Source: Neoroseomonas lacus (GTDB lineage: Bacteria > Pseudomonadota > Alphaproteobacteria > Acetobacterales > Acetobacteraceae). From it: 64,000 nucleotides of DNA. The translations under genes and the position numbers were made by a program. Location: contig NZ_BMKW01000001.1 of assembly GCF_014644535.1 (NCBI RefSeq), positions 558,001-622,000 of the forward strand. Reading direction: 5' to 3'. The notes under the pieces were generated by a model. That model saw only the letters and a list, made by a program, of their open reading frames with translations, was not told the origin of the DNA and did not search any database. Within the stretch, counting starts at the first letter, position 1. Each line of letters opens with the position of its first letter. Shown in pieces: positions 9,144 through 19,011 of this stretch.

Positions 9144-10550
9144 TTACCGCTGCAGCGCCTGGACGATCTCCTGAGTCACCTTCTTGGCGTCGCCGAACAG
9201 CATCATGGTGTTGGGCCGGAAGAACAGCTCGTTCTCCACGCCAGCATACCCGCTCGCCATGCCGCGCTTAATGAAGAACACCGTCTTGGCGCGCTCCACA
9301 TCGAGGATCGGCATGCCGTAAATCGCCGAGGACTTGTCCGTCTTCGCCGCCGGGTTGGTCACGTCATTGGCGCCAATGACGAAGGCCACATCCGCGTCGG
9401 CGAATTCCGGATTGATCTCCTCCAGCTCAAACACCTCGTCATAGGGCACGTTCGCCTCGGCCAGCAGCACGTTCATGTGGCCGGGCATGCGGCCCGCGAC
9501 GGGGTGGATAGCGTACTTGATGTCGACGCCTTCCTTCTTGAGCAGGTCGCCCATTTCGCGCAGCACCTGCTGCGCCTGCGCGACCGCCATGCCGTAGCCT
9601 GGCACGACGATGATCTTCTGCGCGTTCTTCATCATGAAGGCGGCATCTTCCGGCGACCCGGCCTTGACCGGCGGCCGGTCGGCATCGCCGCCGCCCGCCG
9701 CGGCCGCGCCGGATTCAGACCCAAAGCCGCCCAGCAGCACGTTGATGATGCTGCGGTTCATGCCCTTGCACATGATGTAGGACAGGATGGCACCCGAAGC
9801 GCCGACCAGCGCGCCCGTGATGATCAGCAGCAGGTTGCCGATGGTGAAGCCGATGCCCGCCGCCGCCCAGCCCGAGTAGCTGTTCAGCATGGACACGACG
9901 ACCGGCATGTCCGCCCCGCCGATCGGGATGATCAGCAGGAAGCCGAGCGCGAAGGACAGCAGCGCGATCATCCAGAACAGCGCCGCATTGCCGGTCGCGA
10001 CGAAGCTGATGATCAGCACCAGCAGCAGCAACCCGAGGCCGAGATTGAGCCAATGCTGCCCGCCGAAGGTGATCGGCGCCCCCGACATGCGCCCCGCCAG
10101 CTTGGCGAAGGCGATGACCGAGCCCGAGAAGGTGATCGCACCGATCGCCAGGCCGAGTGACATCTCCACGAGTGACTGGCCATGGATATGCCCATGCGTG
10201 CCGATGCCGAAGCTCTCCGGCGCGTAGAACGCGGCCGCGGCGACGAACACCGCCGCCATGCCGACCAGCGAATGGAAGGCCGCCACCAGTTGCGGCAGCG
10301 CCGTCATCTGGATGCGCCGGGCGACGACGGTGCCGACCGTGCCGCCGATCGCCAACCCGGCGATGACCAGCACGATGCCGCCGAGATCCATGCCGTGATG
10401 GAACAGCGTGGCCAGGATGGCGATGCCCATCCCGATCATGCCGAAGGTATTGCCGCGGCGGCTGGTCTCCGGATGGCTCAGCCCGCGCAGCGCCAGGATG
10501 AACAGGACGGACGCGACCAGATACGACAGTGTCGAGAGCGTGGCACCCAT
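9144..10550 (-). CDS. pntB: NAD(P) transhydrogenase subunit beta
   Basis: A 468-residue PntB, the beta subunit of the proton-translocating transhydrogenase that moves hydride between NADH and NADP+ at the inner membrane. The N-terminal ~260 residues contain about eight membrane helices. The C-terminal NADP(H)-binding domain (dIII) shows VVPGYGMAVAQAQ, IHPVAGRMPGHMNVLLAEA, VIGANDVTNPAAK and GMPILDVERAKTVFFIKRGM. Length matches the family (about 460). It is the last gene of pntA1-pntA2-pntB, with a 4-base gap to pntA2. The three-subunit split is usual in alphaproteobacteria. Confidence 0.97.
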   Translation of the reverse strand: MGATLSTLSYLVASVLFILALRGLSHPETSRRGNTFGMIGMGIAILATLFHHGMDLGGIVLVIAGLAIGGTVGTVVARRIQMTALPQLVAAFHSLVGMAAVFVAAAAFYAPESFGIGTHGHIHGQSLVEMSLGLAIGAITFSGSVIAFAKLAGRMSGAPITFGGQHWLNLGLGLLLLVLIISFVATGNAALFWMIALLSFALGFLLIIPIGGADMPVVVSMLNSYSGWAAAGIGFTIGNLLLIITGALVGASGAILSYIMCKGMNRSIINVLLGGFGSESGAAAAGGGDADRPPVKAGSPEDAAFMMKNAQKIIVVPGYGMAVAQAQQVLREMGDLLKKEGVDIKYAIHPVAGRMPGHMNVLLAEANVPYDEVFELEEINPEFADADVAFVIGANDVTNPAAKTDKSSAIYGMPILDVERAKTVFFIKRGMASGYAGVENELFFRPNTMMLFGDAKKVTQEIVQALQR

Positions 10551-10554
10551 GGCG

Positions 10555-10950
10555 TCAGCTCCCCTTCTTCTTGAACATCGCCAGCATCCGTCGCGTCACC
10601 ATGAAGCCGCCGAAGATGTTCACCGAGGCGAGTGTGACGGCAATGAAGCCGAAGATCCGCGCCGCCGCCCCATCCGCCGTCCCTGCCGCGAGGATCGCAC
10701 CCACCACGATCACCGAGGAGATCGCGTTGGTCACGCCCATTAGCGGCGAATGCAGCGCCGGCGTGACGTTCCACACCACGTGGTAGCCGACGAAGCAGGC
10801 CAGGAGGAAGATCGTCAGCAGATAGAGAAAGGGCTCGGCAGCCGCGGCGACCGGGGCCACGGCCTCGGCGGCGGCGCGCGCCTGCGCGGCCAGTTCCAGC
10901 GCGCGCTGCGCGGTCGCCTGCGCCTGGTTGGCGAGTTCCGTTGCGTTCAT
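10555..10950 (-). CDS. pntA2: NAD(P) transhydrogenase subunit alpha part 2 (membrane)
   Basis: A 131-residue protein matching the membrane portion that is fused to the C terminus of PntA in enterobacteria but separate here. An alanine-rich amphipathic N terminus is followed by three to four helices, including [40 protein letters not shown], the very conserved stretch of the family. It helps form the proton channel with PntB. It starts 11 bases after pntA1 and ends 4 bases before pntB, consistent with one transcript. Confidence 0.95.
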   Translation of the reverse strand: MNATELANQAQATAQRALELAAQARAAAEAVAPVAAAAEPFLYLLTIFLLACFVGYHVVWNVTPALHSPLMGVTNAISSVIVVGAILAAGTADGAAARIFGFIAVTLASVNIFGGFMVTRRMLAMFKKKGS

Positions 10951-10961
10951 CGTCCGTGCCC

Positions 10962-12113
10962 CTATGCCGCCGGCTTCATCGCGGGGTGCACGACCGCACC
11001 CCCGCGGGTGAGTGTGACGCCCTTCACGATGTCATCATCCTCCGGCAGCTTCGGCGCCTTGGCTTCCTTGTCCCAGAAGGTCGACAGGAAGGTCAGCAGG
11101 TTGCGCGCATACAGTGCCGAGGCCGCCGCCGGCAGCCGCCCCGCCCAATTGGTGTAGCCGAGCACCTTCACGCCATTGTCGGTGACGAACAGCTCGCCCG
11201 GCTTGGTCAGTGCGCAATTGCCGCCGGCATCCGAGGCGATGTCCACGATCACCGAGCCCGGCTTCATCGAGGCGACCATCGCGGCGGTGACCAGGATCGG
11301 CGCGCGCCGTCCCTGTACCAGCGCCGTGCAGACCACGACATCCTGCTTGGCGATATGCGTCGCCACCACTTCCGCCTGCTTGGCGTAGAACTCGGCCGAG
11401 AGCTGCTTGGCGTAGCCGCCCGCGGTCTGCGCCGCCTTGCTCTCCTCATCCTCGTAGCCGACGAAGCTGGCGCCGAGGGACTTGATCTCCTCCTTCGCCG
11501 CCGGCCGCACATCGGTCGCGGATACCCGCCCGCCAAGCCGCCGCGCGGTGGCGATCGCCTGCAACCCGGCAACGCCGGCCCCCATGATGAATGCATTGGC
11601 CGCGGGCACCGTGCCGGCGGCCGTCATCATCATCGGGAAACCCTTGTCATAGGCGCCCGCACCCTCGATCACCGCGCGATACCCGGCGAGGTTCGCCTGG
11701 GACGACAGCACGTCCATCGACTGCGCGCGGGTGATGCGCGGCGCCAGCTCCATCGAACAGGCCTCGATGCCGAGATTGGCGTAGGTCGCGGCACCCGCCG
11801 CATCGGCGCCGAGCGTGCCGATCAGCAGCGCCCCGCGCGGGATCAGCGACAGCTCATCCACCGCGCCTTCCCCGGTGCCGAGCGGTGCGCGCACCTTCAG
11901 CACGATCGCGGCGCCGGCCAGCGCGGTGGCGGCATCAGCGGCCATCGTGGCGCCCGCCTCGGCATAGGCCGCATCGGTGAAGCCGGAGGCGACACCCGCC
12001 CCGGTCTCGACCGCGACCTCGAGCCCCATGCCGATGTATTTCTTCACCGTCTCGGGCGTTGCCGCGACCCGGGTCTCCCCGTTCCGCCGTTCCGTCAGAA
12101 CCGCAAGCTTCAT
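10962..12113 (-). CDS. pntA1: NAD(P) transhydrogenase subunit alpha part 1 (NAD-binding)
   Basis: A 383-residue soluble subunit that binds NAD(H). The N terminus [26 protein letters not shown] is the family start; ATG 12113 has AGGGAGA upstream, so the 13-residue longer reading was not used. Further landmarks are [24 protein letters not shown], a Rossmann stretch [41 protein letters not shown], and [15 protein letters not shown]. It heads the operon with pntA2 and pntB and is divergent from a glycosyltransferase-like gene. Confidence 0.96.
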   Translation of the reverse strand: MKLAVLTERRNGETRVAATPETVKKYIGMGLEVAVETGAGVASGFTDAAYAEAGATMAADAATALAGAAIVLKVRAPLGTGEGAVDELSLIPRGALLIGTLGADAAGAATYANLGIEACSMELAPRITRAQSMDVLSSQANLAGYRAVIEGAGAYDKGFPMMMTAAGTVPAANAFIMGAGVAGLQAIATARRLGGRVSATDVRPAAKEEIKSLGASFVGYEDEESKAAQTAGGYAKQLSAEFYAKQAEVVATHIAKQDVVVCTALVQGRRAPILVTAAMVASMKPGSVIVDIASDAGGNCALTKPGELFVTDNGVKVLGYTNWAGRLPAAASALYARNLLTFLSTFWDKEAKAPKLPEDDDIVKGVTLTRGGAVVHPAMKPAA

Positions 12114-12230
12114 GCGGGAGATCTCCCTGCGCCGAGATATGAAGCAACGCACCTACAGGGGGCGCGGCGGGGTGTCCAGCGCACTGCCTGGTGCCACCGG
12201 CTGCAAGGCGCTTTTCAGTGGCGCGAGCCC

Positions 12231-13613
12231 ATGGGGACCGAATATATGCACACCATGGCATTAATTCGCGCACTACGATTCCTGGCTTGCGCCCTGCCAT
12301 TTCTGCTCGGCTTCAGTGCCGTGCTTCTTAATGCTTCGTATCGACGCCCGCTCTGGATCGACGAGGTCACCCAGTTCGTCTTTGGGGCCGAACCCAGCAC
12401 TGCCGAAGCATGGTCCCTGTTCCTGTCGATCGCGGATACAATCCAGCATGGCCATACCGGCATCTACATCATGCTGAACTACTGGACATTGAACTATCTT
12501 GGACTTGAGACTTTGCTATTGCGCCTACCCTCGATATTTTCAGGATTATTTTTGTTGTCGGCGGCAATCCTTCTGTTTCGGACCCTGGGTTTCTCTGTTT
12601 TATGGCAGGTTATCCTCGTACTAGCCCTAAGCGGCCAGCACATGCTGCTGTATTTCATGGGCGAGGCGCGCGCCTATGTACCCATCGCCGCCGCCTCGAT
12701 GGGGTTGCTGCTGTTCTACGTCGCCTACCCGATGCATCCCGCAAGCCGCGCGGTGCTGCTGCTCGGCATTGTCTCGGCGGTGCTGGGCGCGACCATCCAT
12801 CCCTATTTCGCCGTCTACTGGCCGGCGGTCTGTCTCGTCGCCTATGTCCATCGTGTCGCGACCACCGAAGAAGCCGTCAGCCTGCGCGGGCTGATCCTCT
12901 TCTCCAGGCCCTGGCTGGTTGCCCTGGGTGCGGGCCTCTACCTGCTCCTCGCTGCGATCACCTGGCTACGCGGTCATCCAGTGTTCAGTTACGACCCGTT
13001 CCAATGGCTCTGGGCGGTCGGCCCGCTCACGCATTTCACCGACTACAGCCACACACAGTTCCTGGATGGGAGGTATCTGAAGGCTGCCGCCTTCACGCTC
13101 ATCGCCGTCGCCGGCGCCCTGCTGTTGCCCATAAGGCTGCGTGGAGCGGTGGGGGCCCTATGTGCACCCATCCTGTTGATGTTGCTGTCCATCGGCATTT
13201 CGCTGCTGCTCAGCTGGATCTCCTACCGCGCCAACTACTGGATCCTGCCCCGCCAATGGGTAGGTTCCGTCGCGCTGTTCGCCGTCGGCGTGGTCTGGCT
13301 CTGGGCCGAGGCGGCGAAGATCTGGTCGAGGCTGTCGCCACTGCTCAGCCTCACGGCCGCCGCCATCGCCGTCTCGCTCGTCTTCGGCCAAGCATTCCAG
13401 ATCCACCGCCTCCGGGTGGCTGAACTGCGCGCGCGCCTCGCCGAGCCGAGCCTCGCCCTGTCCGCTTCGGATTGCACTCCCGTGACGCGTCTCGACACCT
13501 CGGCCATGACGAACGACCAGAGGAACGACGCCTTCGTCGCCCTCGCCAACCGCAACGTTGCGTGTGGCGGCCGGGTCTGGCCGGTATTCAGGGCCTACTA
13601 CCGCCCTGGCTAG
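12231..13613 (+). CDS. GT-C fold membrane glycosyltransferase-like protein
   Basis: A protein of about 460 residues with ten or more hydrophobic helices. After the first helix it has RRPLWIDEVTQF, where the acidic DE pair matches the first periplasmic loop motif of ArnT/PMT-type (GT39-like) lipid-linked sugar transferases. Helices such as LLLRLPSIFSGLFLLSAAILL and the HPYFAVYWPA stretch fit that group. The substrate is unknown. ATG 12231 is the longest start; ATG 12246 and 12255 are alternatives and none has a strong ribosome-binding site. The first ~400 bases are AT-richer than neighbours, hinting at transfer. A dispersed repeat begins right after the stop. Confidence 0.7.
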   Translation: MGTEYMHTMALIRALRFLACALPFLLGFSAVLLNASYRRPLWIDEVTQFVFGAEPSTAEAWSLFLSIADTIQHGHTGIYIMLNYWTLNYLGLETLLLRLPSIFSGLFLLSAAILLFRTLGFSVLWQVILVLALSGQHMLLYFMGEARAYVPIAAASMGLLLFYVAYPMHPASRAVLLLGIVSAVLGATIHPYFAVYWPAVCLVAYVHRVATTEEAVSLRGLILFSRPWLVALGAGLYLLLAAITWLRGHPVFSYDPFQWLWAVGPLTHFTDYSHTQFLDGRYLKAAAFTLIAVAGALLLPIRLRGAVGALCAPILLMLLSIGISLLLSWISYRANYWILPRQWVGSVALFAVGVVWLWAEAAKIWSRLSPLLSLTAAAIAVSLVFGQAFQIHRLRVAELRARLAEPSLALSASDCTPVTRLDTSAMTNDQRNDAFVALANRNVACGGRVWPVFRAYYRPG

Positions 13614-13614
13614 A

Positions 13615-13667
13615 GCAGATCGCGCCTCACTGGGATCAGCCGGGCGCGTGAAGATGCTGGATCAAAC
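13615..13667. repeat. dispersed 53-bp repeat, copy 1 of 2
   Basis: These 53 bases match 42529-42581 without gaps at about 47 positions. The central part (GCGCC...GGATC...GGCGC) is an imperfect dyad. The copy begins two bases after the stop of the glycosyltransferase-like gene, between convergent genes, as the second copy also does. It resembles a REP-like or terminator element. Confidence 0.7.
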
Positions 13668-13720
13668 GGGGACTTATGCCAGCGGCATGATGCCATGATT
13701 CCTGCCGAGGCCGCCACTGC

Positions 13721-13739
13721 GGCCCGCCGGAGGCGGGCC
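13721..13739. terminator. strong hairpin between convergent genes
   Basis: Perfect 8-bp arms GGCCCGCC and GGCGGGCC flank a 3-base loop in the gap between the glycosyltransferase-like gene and ubiB, which face each other. It has no T tract on either strand. The rest of 13614-13874 shows no gene. Confidence 0.45.
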
Positions 13740-13874
13740 TTCGGCACGACGCTAGGCAAAGCGGAGATTTGCGCCCGGCGTCTGGGGGCTTGAGAAGGTT
13801 CATACCAGCGGTCCAAGCATTCGGCCCCTGGCATCGGAACGGTCTGCCAGAGCGCCGTCGCACGCAAGCCGCAA

Positions 13875-15260
13875 CTAGGAGGGTTGATCCGTCCGCACCG
13901 CCGGCACGCGCGCCTCGGCCAGCGCCGCCGCCTGTCGCTCGGCGAGCTTCGCCTCGTCGAACCCCTCGATCAGCTCATGGAACAGATTGTGCCAGTTCTG
14001 CTTCGCGTCGAGCCGCACGAAAACCGAACCAAGCCCGATCGCCGCCCGGTCCATCAGCGGGAATTCGCGCGGCACCCGCACACCCCCGGTGCGCTTGAGG
14101 CCCGCATGGACTTCCTCGGCGATCCTGCGGCCGAACATCGGGTCGTCATTCGGCTGGATCGGCCGCACCCGGTCATCCAGCAGCGGCTCGTACAGGAACC
14201 GCGCCCACATGTTCAGCACGTCCATCGTCTCGCGGCTGAGATTCTTGAAGCCCCAGATCCGATACGCTTCGGCGGCCTTGTCCATGTCGTCGTCGCGCAT
14301 CGCCTCGTACAGCATGATGACGCCGCCGATGAAGCTGGGCGGGAACACTCGCACCACGCCGAAATCGAGCAGGTTGATGCCGAAGCCGTCATTCTCCGGG
14401 CAATCGCCGCGCACCTGGTAATTGCCCAGATGCGGGTCGCCATGGATCACGCCATAGCCGTACAGCGGCACATACCAGGCGCGGAACAGCGCGCGGGCAT
14501 AGGCGTTGCGCTCCTCCGCCGGCGGGTTCTCGTCGATGCGGGCCTGGATGGCGCGGCCATCGAGCCAGGTCATGGTCAGCAGCCGGCGGGTGGAATGCGT
14601 CTCGATCGGGCTCGGCACATGCACGCCCGGCACGTCCTTCAGCATCAGCCCATACAGGCGCTGCTGTGCCGCCTCGCGCAGGTAATCCAGCTCCTCGCGC
14701 AGCCGGTCCTGTAACTCGCCGAAGGCGTCCTCATTTTCCAGCGTCGAATCCATGCGCCGGTACAGCGCCATGGCGATCTTCAACTGGCGAAGATCCGCCT
14801 CCACCACGCTCGCCATGTCCGGATATTGCAGCTTGCAGGCAACGCGCGTGCCGTCATGCAGCACCGCGCGATGCACCTGGCCCAGCGAGGCCGCCGCCGC
14901 CGCCTCCCGCTCGAAACTGGCGAATTTGATTTCCCAGTCCGGCCCCAACTCGCTCGCCATCCGCCGGCGCACGAAGGGCCAGCCCATCGGCGGCGCATTG
15001 GCCTGAAGCGTGGCCAGTTCCTTGGCGTATTCCGCCGGCAGCGCATCCGGCACGGTGGACAGGAACTGCGCCACCTTCATCATCGGGCCCTTCAGCCCGC
15101 CGAGTATGGCCTTCAGATCCTCCGCATGCGCCGCCTTGTCGGATTTCATCCCAAGGAAGCGCTGCCCCGCATACCGCGCGGCAATGCCGCCCACCGCCCC
15201 CGAGGTGCGCAGCATCCGCCGCGCCTCCCCGAAAATGGTGCTGCCCTCGCGATCAGCCAT
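13875..15260 (-). CDS. ABC1/UbiB-family atypical kinase
   Basis: A 461-residue protein of the AarF/UbiB/ABC1 kinase-like family, which supports ubiquinone synthesis and related lipid functions. Motifs in order: KVAQ at 62-65 in place of the usual KxGQ, the alanine-rich loop AAAS near 122-125, ATP lysine in VACKLQYPD at 143, REELDYLREA near 188-197, HGDPHLGN at 273-280 and DFG at 299-301. The kinase core is therefore complete. Unlike classic UbiB it lacks C-terminal membrane helices. Its start overlaps the end of pepF by 8 bases, so translation is probably coupled. The lipid pathway served is inference. Confidence 0.88.
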   Translation of the reverse strand: MADREGSTIFGEARRMLRTSGAVGGIAARYAGQRFLGMKSDKAAHAEDLKAILGGLKGPMMKVAQFLSTVPDALPAEYAKELATLQANAPPMGWPFVRRRMASELGPDWEIKFASFEREAAAAASLGQVHRAVLHDGTRVACKLQYPDMASVVEADLRQLKIAMALYRRMDSTLENEDAFGELQDRLREELDYLREAAQQRLYGLMLKDVPGVHVPSPIETHSTRRLLTMTWLDGRAIQARIDENPPAEERNAYARALFRAWYVPLYGYGVIHGDPHLGNYQVRGDCPENDGFGINLLDFGVVRVFPPSFIGGVIMLYEAMRDDDMDKAAEAYRIWGFKNLSRETMDVLNMWARFLYEPLLDDRVRPIQPNDDPMFGRRIAEEVHAGLKRTGGVRVPREFPLMDRAAIGLGSVFVRLDAKQNWHNLFHELIEGFDEAKLAERQAAALAEARVPAVRTDQPS

Positions 15261-17079
15261 CCGTCTTCTCGAGCTCGTCGATAAAGCCGGAAATGACGTC
15301 CAGCCCCTTCATCCAGAAGGACGGCTCCGCCGCATTCAGCCCGAAGGGCGCGAGCAGCTCCGTATGCCGCTTGGTCCCGCCCGCGCGCAGCATGTCCAGG
15401 TACTTGCCCTGGAAATCCTTCACGGTGCCGTCGCGATAGACGCCATACAGCGCATTCACCAGGCAATCCCCGAAGGCATAGGCATAGACATAGAAGGGCG
15501 AGTGGATGAAGTGCGGGATATACGCCCAGTACACCCCGTAATCCGGCGTGAACTCGAAGGCCGGCCCCAGGCTCTCCACCTGCACCTGCATCCACAGCTC
15601 GGCGATCCGCTCGGAGGAAATCTCCCCCTTCCGCCGCTCGTCATGCAGCAGCGTCTCGAAACGGTAGAAGGCGATCTGCCGGACCACCGTGTTCAGCATG
15701 TCCTCGACCTTGCCGGCCAGCATCGCACGACGCCGCCTGGGGTCGGTCTCGGCATCGAGCACGGCGCGGAAGGTCAGCATCTCGCCGAACACGGAGGCCG
15801 TCTCCGCCAGCGTCAGCGGCGTGGACGACAACAGATACCCCTGCGCCCCGGCCAGGATCTGATGCACCCCATGCCCCAGCTCATGCGCCAGCGTCATCAC
15901 GTCGCGCGCCTTGCCGTGATAATTCAGCAGCAGGTACGGATGCGCCGAGGGCACCGTCGGATGCGCGAAGGCGCCCGACGCCTTGCCCGGCCGCAACGCC
16001 GCGTCGATCCATGGCTTGTCGAAGAACCGCCGGCCGATCTGCGACAGCTCCGGGCTGAACGCCGCATAGGAATTCAGCACCCGCTCCACCGCCTCGGACC
16101 ACGGCACCAGACGGTCATCCTCATCCGGCAGCGGCGCGTTGCGGTCCCAATGCTGGAGCTTCTCCATCCCCAGCCATTTCGCCTTCATCGCATAATAGCG
16201 ATGCGACAGCCGCGGATAGGATGCCGTGACCGCGCTCACCAGCGCGTCCACCACCTCGTCCTCGACCATGTTGGACCGGTTTCGATAGGACCCCGGGCGC
16301 GGATAGTGGCGCCACTTGTCCTCGATCTCCTTGTCCTTCGCGAGCGTGTTGGTGATCAGCGTGAACAGCCGCACCCGCTCGGCGAATGCCGCCGAAACGC
16401 CCTTGGCCGAGGCCGCCCGCTTCGCCCTGTCCCGGTCCGACAACCCGTTCAGCGCGGCGGAGACCGTCACCTCCTCCTCGCCGACCTTTACCTTCATATT
16501 GGCGATGGTCTCGTCGAACAGTCGGTTCCAGGCCGAGGCGCCGGCAACCTCCTTCTCATGCAGCAGCTTCTCCATCTCGTCGGAAAGCTGGTGCGGGCGG
16601 AACACGCGCAGGTCGCGCAGCCAGGGCCGCCAATGGCCAAGTGCGGCCGACCCGCCGATCTTCTTCTCCAGCGCCGGCTCTTCCAGCCGGTTGATCTCCA
16701 GCGTGAAGAACAACAGATGCGAGGAGATCGTCGTCACCCGCTCCTGCATGGTCTGGTAGAAGCGGCCATTCGCCGCGTCCTGCGCATCGCCGCTGAACAC
16801 GAGCCCGGCGAAGGACGTCACGCGCCCCAGCCGCTCCCACAGCGCCTCATACTCGCCGATCGCCTGCGCCAGCGCATCGCCGGCCAGCGCCGCGAGCCGG
16901 CCGGACAGCCGCTTCTCGAAGGCGCGGGCATCGGCCTCCGCGCGGTCAAGGTCAGCCGCCAGCCGCGGGTCATCCACCCCGGCATAGAGGTCCGACAAAT
17001 CCCAAACCGGCAGCGCGGCATCGCCGGCTGCGGCATCAAGGGGGGAACGGGCGAGGGAGGGAGCGGTGCGGTGGGTCAC
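15253..17079 (-). CDS. pepF: M3-family oligoendopeptidase (PepF/oligoendopeptidase F)
   Basis: A zinc metallopeptidase of about 608 residues that degrades short peptides in the cytoplasm. The HEXXH zinc site is seen as LAHELGHGVHQ near residue 400, followed by the third ligand region in TASVFGEMLTF. Upstream landmarks are LPVWDLSDLYAGVDDPRL at the N terminus, typical for PepF. The start is taken as GTG 17079, giving the usual family length; a longer reading would extend across the divergent ligase gene and looks non-coding. It is followed by the overlapping ubiB-like kinase gene. Confidence 0.9.
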   Translation of the reverse strand: MTHRTAPSLARSPLDAAAGDAALPVWDLSDLYAGVDDPRLAADLDRAEADARAFEKRLSGRLAALAGDALAQAIGEYEALWERLGRVTSFAGLVFSGDAQDAANGRFYQTMQERVTTISSHLLFFTLEINRLEEPALEKKIGGSAALGHWRPWLRDLRVFRPHQLSDEMEKLLHEKEVAGASAWNRLFDETIANMKVKVGEEEVTVSAALNGLSDRDRAKRAASAKGVSAAFAERVRLFTLITNTLAKDKEIEDKWRHYPRPGSYRNRSNMVEDEVVDALVSAVTASYPRLSHRYYAMKAKWLGMEKLQHWDRNAPLPDEDDRLVPWSEAVERVLNSYAAFSPELSQIGRRFFDKPWIDAALRPGKASGAFAHPTVPSAHPYLLLNYHGKARDVMTLAHELGHGVHQILAGAQGYLLSSTPLTLAETASVFGEMLTFRAVLDAETDPRRRRAMLAGKVEDMLNTVVRQIAFYRFETLLHDERRKGEISSERIAELWMQVQVESLGPAFEFTPDYGVYWAYIPHFIHSPFYVYAYAFGDCLVNALYGVYRDGTVKDFQGKYLDMLRAGGTKRHTELLAPFGLNAAEPSFWMKGLDVISGFIDELEKTDG

Positions 17080-17173
17080 GTCCGTCCATATAGGCCAATC
17101 GGAGTGATGGCCAAGCGCCGCGCCGCACCTTACATCGTCCCCAGGGTGCAACACGGGGGGAACCGGACGCCAC

Positions 17174-18898
17174 ATGTCACACGCGCCCGAGAATTGGCCG
17201 ACGCTGCCGGCGATGATGCTGGCGCGCGCCGCGCAATGGGCCGACCGGCCGCTGTTCCGCCATTGGCACGGCGGCGCGTGGCGCAGCCTGAGCTGGGGCG
17301 ACTTCGCCCTGCAGACCGCCTCGGTGGCCGCCTTCCTGCGCGCCCGCGGCATCGGCCCGGGAGACCGCGTCCTGCTGGTCAGCGAGAACCGCCCGGAATT
17401 CCCGATCGCCGACACCGCCATCATGGCGATCGGCGCCATCACCGTGCCGACCTACACCACCAACCTGCCGGGCGACCACGCGCATATCCTGCGCGATTCG
17501 GGCGCGCGGGCCGCGGTGGTCTCCACCCGCAAACTGGCCGAAAAGGTTCTCGAAGGCGCCGCCCTGGCCGAGGGCCTCGACCTGCTCATCTGCATCGAGG
17601 AACCGCCCACCGCCGCCGGCCTCACTGGCCACCGCTGGGAGGAAGCCATTGCCACCCCCGGCGACGTCGCCATGCTGGCCGCCGAATGCGCCTCGGCGCC
17701 CACCGACAGCCTAGCCTGCCTGATCTACACCTCCGGCACCGGCGGCCTGCCCAAGGGCGTCATGCTGCCGCACCGCGCGCTGCTGGCGAACCGCGCCGGC
17801 GTGGTGCCGCTGGTCAAGCGGCTCGGCATCGAGAACCAGCCCTACCTCTCCTTCCTGCCGCTCTCCCACGCCTATGAGCACACGGTGGGTGGCTTCCTGC
17901 TGCCCTCGGCCGGACTGGAGGTGGTCTATTCGCGCGGCGCTGACCGCCTCTCCCACGAACTCGCCGAGATCACGCCCGCCATCCTCACCGCCGTCCCCCG
18001 CCTGTTCGAGCTGCTGCGCGCGCGCATCCTCGCCGGGCTGGAGAAGGAGAGCCCCTTCAAGCGGCGGCTCTTCGACCGCGCGCTGGCCCTCGGCCTGCGC
18101 CGGATGGACGGCCCGCCGCTCAACCTGTTCCAGAAACTGCAGGACCGCGTGCTCGACCGCCTCGTGCGGCAGAAGATGCGCGACCGGTTCGGCGGCAAGC
18201 TGCGCGCCATGGTCTCCGGCGGCGCCCGCCTCGACCCCGACCTGTCCGGCTTCTTCATCGCCCTCGGCCTGCCCGTCATCCAGGGCTACGGCCAGACCGA
18301 GGCCGGCCCCGTGATCAGCGTCAACCTGCCCTGGGCCAACCGCCGCCACACCGTCGGCCCGGCCCTACGTGGCGTCGAATGCCGCATCGCCGAGGACGGC
18401 GAAGTCCTGGTGCGCGGCGACCTCGTCATGACCGGCTACTGGAACAACCCCGAGGCCACCGCCGCCGCCCTGCAGACCCTGCCCGGCGAGGACACGCCCT
18501 GGCTGCACACCGGCGATGTCGGCGTCATCGAGGACGGTTACCTGCGCATCACCGACCGCAAGCGGGACTTCATCAAGACCCTCGGCGGCGACATGGTCAG
18601 CCCCGCCAAGGTCGAATGCCTGTTGATGGCCGAACCCGAGATCCACCAGGCGCTCGTCGCCGGCGAAGGCAAGCCCGCCCTGGTCGCCCTGCTCGTCCCG
18701 GCCGAAGGCATGGCGGATAAAGTGGCCGACGCCGTGCGCCGGGTGAACGCCAAACTGCCCACCATCGAACGCATCCGCCACTTCAGCGCCACCGAAGCCT
18801 TCACCATCGAGAACGGCCTGCTGACCCCGACGATGAAGGTGAAGCGCCGCGCGGTGATCGAGGCGCGCGGCGCGGAGGTGGAGGGGATGTATCGCTGA
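17174..18898 (+). CDS. AMP-dependent acyl-CoA synthetase (long-chain FadD15-like)
   Basis: A 574-residue adenylate-forming ligase that activates a carboxylic acid to its CoA thioester through an acyl-AMP. The P-loop is YTSGTGGLPKGVML (about residues 186-199). Later motifs are YGQTEAGPVIS (A5), HTGDVGVIEDGYLRITDRKRDFIKTLGG (A7-A8) and a C-terminal PTMKVKRRAV with the catalytic lysine. The second motif includes SGGARLDPDLSGFF, typical of long-chain types. It is divergent from pepF with a 94-base spacer. Chain length is not determinable by reading alone. Confidence 0.9.
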   Translation: MSHAPENWPTLPAMMLARAAQWADRPLFRHWHGGAWRSLSWGDFALQTASVAAFLRARGIGPGDRVLLVSENRPEFPIADTAIMAIGAITVPTYTTNLPGDHAHILRDSGARAAVVSTRKLAEKVLEGAALAEGLDLLICIEEPPTAAGLTGHRWEEAIATPGDVAMLAAECASAPTDSLACLIYTSGTGGLPKGVMLPHRALLANRAGVVPLVKRLGIENQPYLSFLPLSHAYEHTVGGFLLPSAGLEVVYSRGADRLSHELAEITPAILTAVPRLFELLRARILAGLEKESPFKRRLFDRALALGLRRMDGPPLNLFQKLQDRVLDRLVRQKMRDRFGGKLRAMVSGGARLDPDLSGFFIALGLPVIQGYGQTEAGPVISVNLPWANRRHTVGPALRGVECRIAEDGEVLVRGDLVMTGYWNNPEATAAALQTLPGEDTPWLHTGDVGVIEDGYLRITDRKRDFIKTLGGDMVSPAKVECLLMAEPEIHQALVAGEGKPALVALLVPAEGMADKVADAVRRVNAKLPTIERIRHFSATEAFTIENGLLTPTMKVKRRAVIEARGAEVEGMYR

Positions 18899-19011
18899 AA
18901 GCTTGAATCGGCGCAGGGCCACACAGTTCTGCCAGGACGGAAATGTGGCACCGGGCAGGACCCGGCGCGGCACGACGAAAGGGCGGTCCGGCGCCGACCT
19001 TGGCCTCCACA

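Noticed and set aside
10941-12230. Upstream extension of the glycosyltransferase frame across pntA1
   Set aside because: The extension is antisense to pntA1; membrane helices and the DE motif begin only after 12231.
15010-17877. Very long open frame on the plus strand opposite ubiB and pepF
   Set aside because: It is the antisense shadow of two well-supported genes, rich in Arg, His and Pro without any domain; typical for high-GC DNA.
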